A program made the position numbers and the translations under genes. Below are positions 57,101-64,000 of a DNA stretch of 64,000 bases, in pieces. The stretch is taken from contig NZ_JADFFK010000014.1 in NCBI RefSeq assembly GCF_015223355.1, positions 1 through 64,000 of the forward strand. The letters run 5' to 3'. Each line of letters begins with the position of its first letter. The first letter of the stretch is position 1. Origin of the DNA: Salipiger mangrovisoli (GTDB lineage: Bacteria; Pseudomonadota; Alphaproteobacteria; Rhodobacterales; Rhodobacteraceae). The notes beneath the pieces are model-generated. The model was not told the origin of the DNA. It worked only from the letters and a program-made list of their open reading frames with translations, and searched no databases.

Positions 57101-58220
57101 TACCATCGGACGACTGGCCGGTGCCGTTGCGCATGACTTCAACAATGTTCTGACGGTCATCCTCGCGAATATCGAATTGGCCGACCTGCGTGTTGCGGAC
57201 GAGGCGACGAAGGCACTTCTGCAGAACGCAGTGAGCGCGGCAGAACTCGGTGCAGGGTTCAATCGCCGGCTCCTTTCGTTGAACGGAAAGTCCGCGTTGG
57301 AGCCACGGGTGATCCATGTCGATGGTCAGATCGAGCAAGCCTGCAACCTGCTTGACCGCGCCTTGGGGGAGCAAATCGCGCTGAAGGTGGTATTGGAGCC
57401 AGACCTCTGGCCGATCCTTTCCGATCCCGCCGACGTCAGCAATTTGCTCTTCAATCTCGTGCTGAACGCCCGTGACGCGATGCCAAAGGGCGGAACGATC
57501 ACCGTCAGGGCACACAACGCAACGCTGGAGGCCGAACGGGCCAAAGAGATCGGAGACATCTCACCCGGAGACTACGTCTGTGTCTCGGTCAGTGACAATG
57601 GACACGGGATGGCAAAGGACGTCCTGTCCCAAGCGCGTTCTCCGTTTTTCTCGACCAAGTCGGATGGGTTGGGAACGGGGCTTGGTCTTTTCAGCGTTCA
57701 GGCCTTTGCGCGTCAACTCGGTGGGTTCCTGAGCATCCAGAGCCAGCCCGAGCTGGGGACCACGGTCCGGGTCTTTCTGCCCCGCGCCACCGATGTCGAT
57801 CAGCCGCTTCCGCAAAATGCCGAAAATCGCGTCGCGCAACGGGGCGAGGGCGAGATAATCCTCGTGGTCGAAGACGATGAGGCTCTGCGCCTGGCCACCA
57901 AAGAAAGTTTGGCTTCGCTCGGCTACCGGACGCTTTTGGCGGCCAACGCTGCCGAAGCGATCGCCTGCCTGCAGGCATCGGAAGACATTGCGGCGGTGTT
58001 CAGTGACGTCGTCATGCCGGGAGATCTGAACGGCTTCGACCTGGGCCGATGGGTGCGGAAGGAGCGACCAGCTGTGCCGGTCGTTCTGACATCTGGGTAT
58101 CTGTCCGAGGCAGAAGGTGACGCCGCATCGCAAACGGACATCACGCCTGCAATCTTGCCTAAACCCTACACCCGCGCAGAGCTCGCTGCCGCGATCCATG
58201 CGGCCTTGCGGCAGGCCTGA
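54126..58220 (+). CDS. CheB-CheR-PAS-histidine kinase-receiver hybrid sensor
   Basis: A protein of about 1364 residues. In order: a CheB methylesterase (about 30-215; 'AIGSSAGGLTAL', 'HL' and 'ILSGGGADGAMG' active-site Ser, His, Asp), a CheR methyltransferase (about 245-515; 'FLISVTMFFRDD', 'IWVAGCATGEEAY', 'SCRNMLIY'), a coiled coil (about 670-780, 'ATNEELLAANEELQSINEEY'), one or two PAS domains (about 790-1015), HisKA ('GRLAGAVAHDFNNVLTVI', His about 1035), HATPase ('LVLNARDAMPKGG', 'GLGTGLGLFSVQ') and a REC domain with 'AVFSDVVMPG'. It combines the chemosensory methyl-ester modifiers with a full phosphorelay. No chemotaxis genes are adjacent. The start is uncertain (GTG 54054 or ATG 54075 possible). 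Confidence 0.93.
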   Translation: MKKNDQRRKAGREAASSASKVEARADRTTHMRIVTVAIGSSAGGLTALSDLFDALPPDLGVAFVIISHLDPTQPSELSTILSHHTDMEVVAVSGRHQLVRNRVYVIPPDREIVATDDTVESRPFGAPRGQRAPIDAFFRSLADQHRDGFALILSGGGADGAMGVRAIKEAGGVVMVQDPKEAQHDSMPKAAIATGCADVVLPVAGLARKLAELIESRNRLGPREMADTEEETLRRILVLLRARTGQDFLDYKPATILRRISRRMEINRIEDAKAYLEFLEATPQEAQALLGDFLISVTMFFRDDAAFRLLSERVLRDLTQRPPEAGPIRIWVAGCATGEEAYSLAILLLEQVQESGVRPEIQIFATDLDSAAIVTAREGVYPTTIEADVSSERLQRFFSREGNTYRIRKAVRDLVIFAEHNMLKDPPFSRIDLVSCRNMLIYLKRVAQRRVMATLHFALKPEGYLFLGSAETIESEPELFRVVDQKARLYQAVSRAAEQIPLPQAAPQHFVGFPRRDAGTSNSNAGQGEAAQHRQVLETLAPPSLVVDADYRILHLSDTAGRYLHHPGGIPTTSLMQTILPELRLDLRRALHQAFENNTPSISLPIAVPFENGSHRVVLNVRPVQRDHKVSEALVIFNEGASLTPLEGAVHLASTDEPTDQIMTRLYEELEVAQEQLRSSRADYEATNEELLAANEELQSINEEYRSTSEELETSREELVSMNEELRALNKELGAKVETLSETNSDLKNLIAATEGGTLFLDAQLRIRLLTPEVGRYLNITASDTGRYITDFTHKLDYASLAEDARSVLGDLELIEREVSKGTEERVLIRLRPYRTLDDKIEGVVVSFIDVSRLRRAELALRRADEKFRALVNATSYAVYRMSPDWSEMREVDGNGVIRDMDEPSNTWLAEYIEPTDQPLLKASIDKAVNKKEVFEFEHRVRKPDGSFGWTHSRAVPILNETGEIIEWFGAASDITEWHDAAEELAHARRLDTIGRLAGAVAHDFNNVLTVILANIELADLRVADEATKALLQNAVSAAELGAGFNRRLLSLNGKSALEPRVIHVDGQIEQACNLLDRALGEQIALKVVLEPDLWPILSDPADVSNLLFNLVLNARDAMPKGGTITVRAHNATLEAERAKEIGDISPGDYVCVSVSDNGHGMAKDVLSQARSPFFSTKSDGLGTGLGLFSVQAFARQLGGFLSIQSQPELGTTVRVFLPRATDVDQPLPQNAENRVAQRGEGEIILVVEDDEALRLATKESLASLGYRTLLAANAAEAIACLQASEDIAAVFSDVVMPGDLNGFDLGRWVRKERPAVPVVLTSGYLSEAEGDAASQTDITPAILPKPYTRAELAAAIHAALRQA

Positions 58221-59175
58221 CCCGTCGAAGGGAAATCAGAGATACGTGCCGGGCGCTGACAGGTCGTCAAACCAAACACTGGGTCTGGTTCGGCGCGCTT
58301 TCAGCCGAGGTCGCGGCATCCGGATTGGGCGGCTCGCCGCGGACTCACAGTCTCGAGCAAATCGCTGGCTCCCGCTGTCTTCACGGCGCTCGTCGAACCC
58401 AGGATCCGCTTGGCCGGTGCAGTGACGGCGGTTTGTCGCCAGAACAGCCCGCCTGATTGACGACGGTCAATGGTCCTGTCTCGAAGGCCTGAGAGGCTCC
58501 GATAATCGGTGCGTGACGGCACATTGGCGGAAGCCATTCTCGCATTTCAGAAGGCGAGTTTGGGGATGAATTCGCGAAGCGCCAAAACGCATCGGTGGGA
58601 GCTGTCACGAGGCTCGCAGGAGAATTGAGGTGATCTCATTCCCTGCCGCCCTCGGAGCAGCTTTTGCTCTGCCAAGGTTCGGCATCGTTCGTGGCAGGGC
58701 ATTGCGAAGGTCAGCGTGCAGGGCCGCCACACAAGCGCATGCGCTTCGGCACTGGAGGGAGTCGCGCTGACCGACGCACCACCTTCGGCCCGATCGGGAA
58801 TGGTTTGTAACTTCGGGCCTCAAGCCTGACCTCGCTATTGGCAAGGTCATCTCTGCCCACCTGTGCACGCACCCGCGTTGATCATTCCCCAAGTCGTCGA
58901 AGAGAGCTTTGCGGGCATCGAAATCTGGCCCGCAGGAACGATACGGATCGTCCTGGTGTCGACGGCAATGTCGCTTTGTCCGCCCACGGCTCCTTGGCCC
59001 GTCCAAGCGGTCTTCCAGACCGCGAGAAATGAGTCTGAAGTCCGCACCCGCCCGTGGCTCTCCATCGCGTGTCGACATCTTCAGATCGCGACCCTTGATC
59101 GCAGGAGTCTTTCCGCCGGTCGCCCTGCCGCAGGTAGCGACAACCTGCTCGCGCGCAGGGCGCGGCATTCCGAGA
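58221..59175. other. Gap of about 950 bases with no convincing gene
   Basis: Between the hybrid kinase and the FNR box. Frames exist on both strands but lack family-like segments. Not assigned. Confidence 0.4.
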
Positions 59176-59189
59176 TTGATGCGCGTCAA
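59176..59189. promoter_or_regulatory. FNR/FnrL-type box TTGATGCGCGTCAA
   Basis: TTGAT-GCGC-GTCAA fits the FNR palindrome (TTGAy-n4-rTCAA). It lies about 140 bases upstream of the UspA-like gene. A promoter activated from here would leave a leader of about 100 bases. Confidence 0.65.
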
Positions 59190-59325
59190 TGTCTGCTCGG
59201 CAGAAACGGCGAATGTCCAAAGACGCCTTTGATCTGGAGAAGATTGAAGGCGCCTACACTCGCGCTTCCTTACTCCCTGAGCATCAGCGGCTGGAAGGGC
59301 GTGAAAAGGATGAAGGATCAGTAGA

Positions 59326-59796
59326 ATGAAAGTCCAGACGGTGCTGACCTATTTCGACGGCTCCAATCACGGGCGGGAGCAGCTGCAGGCTGCGATCGAC
59401 GCTGCGCTCTGGTTCGATGCGCAACTAACCGTGGTGTCCGTGGTCTATGTACCCAACAGTGGTCCGGGTTCCTTCGGTCCACTTGATCCTGATCCGGCGG
59501 CCAAGAGCGCCAGGGTGACCGCAAGCATTCTCGCGAGGCGTGTATCCAAATGGCTCGAGGAAGCAGGGGTCCGGGGCGACGCCTTTCCCTTTGCCGCTTC
59601 AAAGGCCACATTCGCGCGGGAGTTTTCCAGCCTTGCGCGATACGTGGATGTCGTCGTCGAACTTCACGCAACCGCGGACCTGCGCGCGTCGCTGTCATCG
59701 CTGACCGGGCAAGAGATTTCTGCCCAGTCCGCGATCCCCATGTCCGGTCTGTCCGGCGTTTCGGCTAATACGATTGCCCGCGTTGGCGTCGAATGA
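59326..59796 (+). CDS. UspA-like universal stress protein, possibly C-terminally truncated
   Basis: A 156-residue protein. The N-terminal half has the Usp pattern 'KVQTVLTYFDGSNHGREQLQ', 'AAIDAALWFDAQLTVVSVVY', then 'VSKWLEEAGVRGDAFPF' and 'ARYVDVVVELHATADL'. The typical Usp2-type ATP motif (G-x2-G-x9-G-S/T) is not evident; the C-terminal third ends differently, so it may have lost the ATP-binding end by frameshift. It follows an FNR box and precedes the convergent ZntB-like gene. UspA-like proteins act in low-oxygen and stress survival. Confidence 0.68.
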   Translation: MKVQTVLTYFDGSNHGREQLQAAIDAALWFDAQLTVVSVVYVPNSGPGSFGPLDPDPAAKSARVTASILARRVSKWLEEAGVRGDAFPFAASKATFAREFSSLARYVDVVVELHATADLRASLSSLTGQEISAQSAIPMSGLSGVSANTIARVGVE

Positions 59797-59825
59797 TTAA
59801 GGCTTTGGCCTTGTCGGCAGCGAGG

Positions 59826-60842
59826 TCACCTGAACATTCCGGTCTTCCTGAAATACAGGAAGACCGCGCTGCCTAAGGCAATTATAACAAGACACACCAC
59901 AAGAAAGCCCCAAGAACTTTGGGCCCCGGGGATACCTCCGACGTTGATGCCCAAGAGGCCCGTCAAAAGGCTTAGCGGCAGGAAGATGGCGGCCACTACG
60001 GTGAGGAGCAGCATTCGGCGGTTCAGGCTTTCCGCTCGCTGGTCGAGCAACTGCTCGTGAACAAGCTGCGCGCGATCCCGAATGGCATCGAGTTCCTCAC
60101 CCAATCTGACAACACGGTCTGCCGCCTCGCGTAGATGTGCGCGATCGCGTTCTCCGAGCCATGAGAGCTCCTCGATTTCGAGGGCGAGCAGAGCATCCTT
60201 TTGCGGTACCAGATAACGCCTGAGCAGAATTGCAGCTCGACGGACGCTGGCGAGCTCGGCTCGGGCTTCTCCGTCATCCTCGCCGAGAAGCCGCTCTTCC
60301 AGACTGTCGATGCGCTCGGTGAGCTCCGCCACCTCCGGCTCCGCGCGGTCCGCCAATCGTAGCGCCAGCTTGGCGACAAAGTCACCGGGCGAGCGAGGGC
60401 CGTGCCCACGCAACATTGCGCTTACCATCCCCTCGAGCGCGTCAAGCGCACGCACCGACACACCGACAATGCGGTGGGCTTCGACCCAAAGCCGTATGGA
60501 AATCATATCTCCTGGCTCTGCCGCAGGGTGCGGGTTCACGCCCCTCAGGTTGAGCAGCACCCCGTCTTCGTGGACAGTGCACCGGGGACGGGTTTCCTCG
60601 GCGGTCAGCGCATCTGTAACGAATTCGTCCAGACCGATGGCCGCGAGATGGCCAGCCGCATCCGGGTGGCCGCGCATCAGATGTTGCCAGGCAAAGGCGG
60701 GAGAGCCGTGTGCCGCGCGAAATCCCGCGAAACTGTCGGCATCGACCATGCGCGCGCCGCCATTGCCATCGAAAACCATGGTCACCGCGCCTTTGGGAAA
60801 CTCCACATTGTCGCGGGGTGTCTTCCCTTGTTCCAACGACAT
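59826..60842 (-). CDS. ZntB/CorA-family divalent metal transporter
   Basis: A 338-residue protein. The cytoplasmic part includes 'GVLLNLRGVNPHPAAEPGDM' and 'LEERLLGEDDGEARAELASV'; the coiled stretch leads to two TM helices, 'LLLTVVAAIFLPLSLLTGLL' and 'GFLVVCLVIIALGSAVFLYF', joined by the pore signature G-I-N ('GINVGGIPGA'), typical of ZntB. It moves Zn2+ or another divalent ion. It starts at ATG 60842, divergent from the BON gene (325-base intergenic). Confidence 0.92.
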   Translation of the reverse strand: MSLEQGKTPRDNVEFPKGAVTMVFDGNGGARMVDADSFAGFRAAHGSPAFAWQHLMRGHPDAAGHLAAIGLDEFVTDALTAEETRPRCTVHEDGVLLNLRGVNPHPAAEPGDMISIRLWVEAHRIVGVSVRALDALEGMVSAMLRGHGPRSPGDFVAKLALRLADRAEPEVAELTERIDSLEERLLGEDDGEARAELASVRRAAILLRRYLVPQKDALLALEIEELSWLGERDRAHLREAADRVVRLGEELDAIRDRAQLVHEQLLDQRAESLNRRMLLLTVVAAIFLPLSLLTGLLGINVGGIPGAQSSWGFLVVCLVIIALGSAVFLYFRKTGMFR

Positions 60843-60959
60843 GCGATGTCCTTCGCCGTAAATATCGCCACGGGCTTCCTGTTGCCGGGCAGACAGGTCA
60901 GCGCCGGTCCGGAACAGAGAAGCGTGCACCCGAGAGTAACCCCTGAGATGCCGGCGACA

Positions 60960-60973
60960 TTGACCATCGGCAA
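60960..60973. promoter_or_regulatory. Weak FNR-like half-palindrome TTGACCATCGGCAA
   Basis: One half (TTGAC) matches; the other (GGCAA) has one mismatch to rTCAA. It lies between the divergent ZntB-like and BON genes. Confidence 0.3.
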
Positions 60974-61166
60974 TGTGCGAAGACCTGTACCGACCTGGGG
61001 GCAGTCGCGCTTTGCCAGAAAGGTCGAAACTGGCCGGACGCAGCGCAATAGGGCGCTTTGATCGAGCTTCGATATTGCGGGTGGTCAATGCCAGAGGATC
61101 GGTATTCCGGGATACTGAGGCCGCTTGCGACGCTGATGTCCACAAGCCAAATCCGGAGGACAAGCG

Positions 61167-61817
61167 ATGATTGACACTGACCTCAGACAGGACGTCGTGG
61201 ATGCCCTGGAATTTGATCCCAGCCTCGACGCCGCCAACATCGGAGTCGCTGTGGAAGACGGCACAGTAACCCTGACAGGCCACGTCCGTACGCTCATGGA
61301 AAAACGCACCGCCGAGCGCATCGTCAAACGGGTAAAAGGCGTGCGCGCCATTGCGGAGGAAATAGAAGTCCGCCCCATCGGGGCTCACCTCACCGCCGAC
61401 GACGAGATCGCGCAACGCGCCGTCAACTTGCTGAGATGGAGCAGCTCGGTGCCGAAGGACACCATCATGATCAAGGTGGAGAGCGGTGTGGTGACTCTCA
61501 CGGGCAAGGTTCACTGGCAACACGAGAAGAACGCGGCAGAAAGGGCCATTCAGGTGATGAGCGGGGTAAAGTCCGTCTCGAACCTCATCGAGATTGTCCC
61601 TGCGGTCAGCGCTTCGGATGTGCGGCAGAGGATAGAGAGCGCGCTGAGGCGTGACGCCGAACTCGAGGCAAAGCGCATAAAAGTTCACGTCTCCGATCGC
61701 CAGGTCACGCTCGAAGGCAAGGTCAGGAACTTTGCCGAACGTGATGCTGCGCGGCGTGCAGCCTGGGCGGTGCCCGGCGTCACCTCTGTCGTGGATCACA
61801 TGGGGATCCTAACGTGA
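61167..61817 (+). CDS. Three-BON-domain protein
   Basis: A 216-residue protein made of three BON domains, each with the pattern 'V..G.VTLTG.V': 'VEDGTVTLTGHVRTLMEKRT' (about 28-47), 'VESGVVTLTGKVHWQHEKNA' (about 108-127) and 'VSDRQVTLEGKVRNFAERDA' (about 173-192). No signal peptide is seen, so it is probably cytoplasmic. GGAGGACAAGCG precedes the ATG. BON proteins bind phospholipid or stabilise envelopes under stress; exact role unknown. Confidence 0.93.
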   Translation: MIDTDLRQDVVDALEFDPSLDAANIGVAVEDGTVTLTGHVRTLMEKRTAERIVKRVKGVRAIAEEIEVRPIGAHLTADDEIAQRAVNLLRWSSSVPKDTIMIKVESGVVTLTGKVHWQHEKNAAERAIQVMSGVKSVSNLIEIVPAVSASDVRQRIESALRRDAELEAKRIKVHVSDRQVTLEGKVRNFAERDAARRAAWAVPGVTSVVDHMGILT

Positions 61818-62339
61818 TCCTGATCCGCTTCGGTTGCTGCCTGAGAACTGCAAGTGCCGGGTGCACAGTCGTTTCTTGCCTCCGAGCGAAGTCCCCCGTT
61901 GTGAACGCGCCCGGTGGCCCAGCACGGCATCCGCGGACCGGCCGCCACGTACCGGTCCGTCACCATCCTCGGCCAAGGAAGTTGACGGGGCAACATAGCA
62001 AAGCCGAGATACAGAGGGCTCAGATCTTCGGTGCCAGGTCTCCGTCCGTCAGGAATTTCGACCGCGAGACTTGATCCCGCTTGCGCGTTGTTTTGGCGCA
62101 GTCGCACCGAGTGCTACCTCGCGGCTCCGGACCAAGGCCTTTCGGGAACGTGCTTCGGTCCGGGATCAGCCTGAAAGACCGCCGACAAGATGCTGGTTCG
62201 ATGCAGGTCCGGCGTGTCCATCTCGTAGGCGTGCTCGGCTTGGCTGGCGACGGTCCAGAGCCCGACCTCACCGGACCCGAGACCCTTCGGGACCTCGGGA
62301 CCCCGCGATGGCGTCGGCGAGGCGGGTCGGATCGTACGG
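61818..62339. other. Gap of about 520 bases, no recognisable gene
   Basis: Between the BON gene and the IS110 relic. No clear coding; possible outer sequence of the IS. Nothing assigned. Confidence 0.4.
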
Positions 62340-63024
62340 TGGCGACGACCATCCTGAAGCTCTTGCCATCGTCCCACATGCGGTGCAGCACGACAGCCAT
62401 GCGCCGAGCCAGGGCCACCATCGCGCGATTGCGTCTGCGGCGTTTGGCAACATGAAATGCTCAGGCCGGAAGTGCAGTGCCGCGCCCACGGTTCAGCATG
62501 ACCGTCGCGGCCTGGCAGAGGGCTCTGCGCAGGGTCAGTCGCCAGCCTTCGTTATGCCGCCCGAGACATCGCGCTCGCCGCACTGGTTGAGCGGTAGGCG
62601 AGTGCCACGCCTGCACCCACTCCGGGCAGGACCATCAGACGCAGGCAAACCGCGCAGACCTGCTTGGCGGAAGCGGACTTGCTCTTGACCGGGCGGAACC
62701 AGCCGACGTGCAGGAGCCGCGCGATCCCTTCGGCATCGCGGCGATCAGTCTTGCTCGGCATCCCTTTCAAGGCGCGCGTCACCTGTCTGCTTTCCATCAG
62801 GACGGCAGGCAAACCGGCATCGGTCATCGCCCGGTGCAGCCATTGCGACAACGGTCCTGCTTCGAGCCCGACCGCCTCGGTCGTTCCTTCCGGTTCGCGA
62901 AGCACCGCGATCAGCGCCTTGGTTCGCTGGCCACATTCACCTCCCTGACGATCTTGCCATGCTCGGTGAGCATGCAGACCGCCGTCTTCGCGAGCGACAC
63001 ATCCAGCCATGCAAACTGCTTCAA
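62340..63024 (-). mobile_element. IS110-family transposase remnant
   Basis: The N-terminus reads 'FAWLDVSLAKTAVCMLTEHG' from a TTG at 63024, then after a frameshift near 62940 'KALIAVLREPEGTTEAVGLE', 'SRQVTRALKGMPSKTDRRDA' and 'EGIARLLHVGWFRPVKSKSA' (DEDD-type catalytic region). After an internal deletion 'MVLPGVGAGVALAYRS' continues, and in another frame the C-terminus 'NRAMVALARRMAVVLHRMW'. Two frame breaks and the deletion make it non-functional. Confidence 0.88.
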
Positions 63025-63034
63025 GGGCGCTCCT

Positions 63035-63048
63035 TTGACCGGCGTCAA
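63035..63048. promoter_or_regulatory. FNR/FnrL-type box TTGACCGGCGTCAA
   Basis: TTGAC-CGGC-GTCAA is a perfect dyad fitting the FNR consensus. Its centre is 66 bases before the DUF2267 ATG, leaving a leader of about 25 bases if the start site lies 41 bases from the centre. Confidence 0.72.
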
Positions 63049-63107
63049 TGCGGTCTTGTTCTCCAATGAAAAGCTAGGAAGCGAACCAGAGCCAAGGGAG
63101 GTGTTCC

Positions 63108-63533
63108 ATGCGCGCTACTGGGCATTCGGCCGTCGACACGGCACCGCAGGTGGTTGCGGAATGGCTCAACCTCCTTTGCGAAGATCTCGAGTGGACAGAA
63201 GAGGGCCGCGCCTACCTCCTGTTGACCGAGACTTTGCATGCGCTCCGGGACTATCTCGGCGTGGATGAGGCGGCGGATCTCGGGGCGCAGCTGCCGCTGA
63301 TCATCCGCGGCATTTACTACACCAACTGGGACCCTTCAAAGACGCCGGTCCATCCACGCAGCAAGGCGGACTTCCTTGACCGAGTTGCCCGCGCCTTCAG
63401 CAGGGACCCTCTGGAGGATCCGGAACGCGCAGTGACAGCGGTCTTCGACCTGCTGCGCAGAAAAGTCTCGATGGGTGAAATCGCCCATGTTGGGAATGCC
63501 ATGCGCGGCCCGCTACGAAAACTCTGGGATTAG
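63108..63533 (+). CDS. DUF2267 protein
   Basis: A 141-residue helical protein with 'TEEGRAYLLLTETLHALRDY', 'AADLGAQLPLIIRGIYYTNW' and 'RAVTAVFDLLRRKVSMGEIA', the DUF2267 pattern. AAGGGAGGTGTTCC precedes the ATG. DUF2267 proteins commonly occur with Usp and other stress genes in low-oxygen regulons; molecular function unknown. A perfect FNR-type box lies just upstream. Confidence 0.92.
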   Translation: MRATGHSAVDTAPQVVAEWLNLLCEDLEWTEEGRAYLLLTETLHALRDYLGVDEAADLGAQLPLIIRGIYYTNWDPSKTPVHPRSKADFLDRVARAFSRDPLEDPERAVTAVFDLLRRKVSMGEIAHVGNAMRGPLRKLWD

Positions 63534-63973
63534 ACCGGTGCCCGGGTGCTGGGGCCATTGGCCCGCCTGCGCTTCTGCCTCGGGCACGCTTCTCTCCGAT
63601 CGGGGCGCGCGGCACATTCATTCCGGCAGGGATAGGATGCGGGACTGCCATCACCGAAAGGAACCCGTGGGGGCAGACGGTTGTCGGCAATCAATGCTCA
63701 ATCCGGAGCGTGATGATAGTCTGGCGCAAACATCGGTCCGTTCGGTCGGGCTCATGTTGCAACGGGAACCTGGACGGCGTGCGACATCGGCCAGGACCCC
63801 CGCAGCTTGCACATTCACGCGGACGATCGCACCGGGCACCTCCGGTTTCTCTGCTCACAAGGGCCAATCACGGAAGGTCACAGCGCAGACACCGCCCGTC
63901 GCGGGCCGCAGGAGGGGCCCCCCAAGGGGCCTCTGCAACTTGACACGAATTCTGTCGGGAAAGGAGCACGACA
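63534..63973. other. Gap of about 440 bases, no recognisable gene
   Basis: No conserved frame; ends in an AAGGAG ribosome-binding site for the partial gene that follows. Confidence 0.45.
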
Positions 63974-64000
63974 ATGCCTGATAACGCTCGAACAAGAGAC
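63974..64000 (+). CDS. Start of a truncated gene (partial)
   Basis: ATG at 63974 is preceded by AAGGAG (63961-63966) at 7-base spacing and reads 'MPDNARTRD' to the window edge. The product cannot be named from nine residues. Confidence 0.6.

Noticed and set aside
58605-59189. A 194-codon minus-strand frame in the gap before the Usp gene
   Set aside because: No recognisable domain, odd composition, no ribosome-binding site.

Overview
The window is high-GC alphaproteobacterial DNA, most likely from the Rhodobacteraceae (Roseobacter/Salipiger-like). This rests on the GntR-type BioR regulator with its TTATAGATAA box, a cobalamin riboswitch ahead of bluB, several TRAP/ABC solute-uptake operons, FnrL-type boxes, an Ior-type molybdenum hydroxylase, and GMC and SorC-type polyol catabolism. 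Placement comes from gene content only; there is no rRNA or tRNA marker.

Layout. (1) 0.2-8.3 kb is small metabolic and regulatory units: three VOC proteins with an HxlR regulator; a B12 riboswitch with bluB; an ArsR-SRPBCC fusion with a tandem palindromic operator and a broken GFA-like gene; and bioR-bioY-bioB with a BioR box. (2) 8.6-12.5 kb is partly decayed: LysR, arylsulfatase and GntR remnants around intact wrbA and a divergent metallo-beta-lactamase-like hypothetical gene. (3) 12.6-15.9 kb is a three-gene molybdenum hydroxylase/cytochrome c operon (iorA-iorB-cyt c) with an intrinsic terminator. (4) 16.9-27.9 kb is a compact Wzx/Wzy-type exopolysaccharide locus: three glycosyltransferases, a flippase, an OPX lipoprotein, a fused WecG-like transferase/initiating sugar-phosphate transferase, an orphan LuxR-type response regulator, a PCP without a kinase domain, and a Wzy/WaaL-type protein. 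(5) 28.1-32.8 kb is an accessory/decay zone: a second arylsulfatase remnant inverted relative to the first, a TAT-exported esterase with a perfect FNR box, a DUF2127 membrane protein, and IS3 and IS5 relics, one holding a seven-copy pentanucleotide repeat.

(6) 32.8-44.1 kb is a nine-gene minus-strand catabolic operon. A ribose-type ABC importer (binding protein, ATPase, permease) is followed by a SorC regulator, aldo/keto reductase, GlpD-like dehydrogenase, LsrF-type aldolase, FGGY kinase and GMC oxidoreductase. The order fits import, phosphorylation, oxidation and aldol cleavage of a polyol (erythritol-type logic). (7) 44.8-53.4 kb pairs a TRAP transporter with a divergent IclR regulator and a translationally coupled thiolase / acyl-CoA ligase / tandem-PPC (DUF296-like) / SDR operon, probably for degrading an unidentified organic acid. 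(8) 54.1-58.2 kb is a very large CheB-CheR-PAS-histidine kinase-receiver hybrid. (9) 59.2-64.0 kb is a stress/low-oxygen islet (UspA-like, ZntB-like, BON, DUF2267) with FNR-type palindromes ahead of the Usp and DUF2267 genes and an IS110 relic.

I found no CRISPR array, prophage, tRNA, rRNA or recognisable defence system. The best candidates for undescribed biology are the TRAP/IclR/thiolase/ligase/PPC/SDR pathway, the polyol operon ending in a GMC oxidoreductase, the FNR-boxed islet, and a possible structured RNA plus small membrane protein upstream of the B12 riboswitch.
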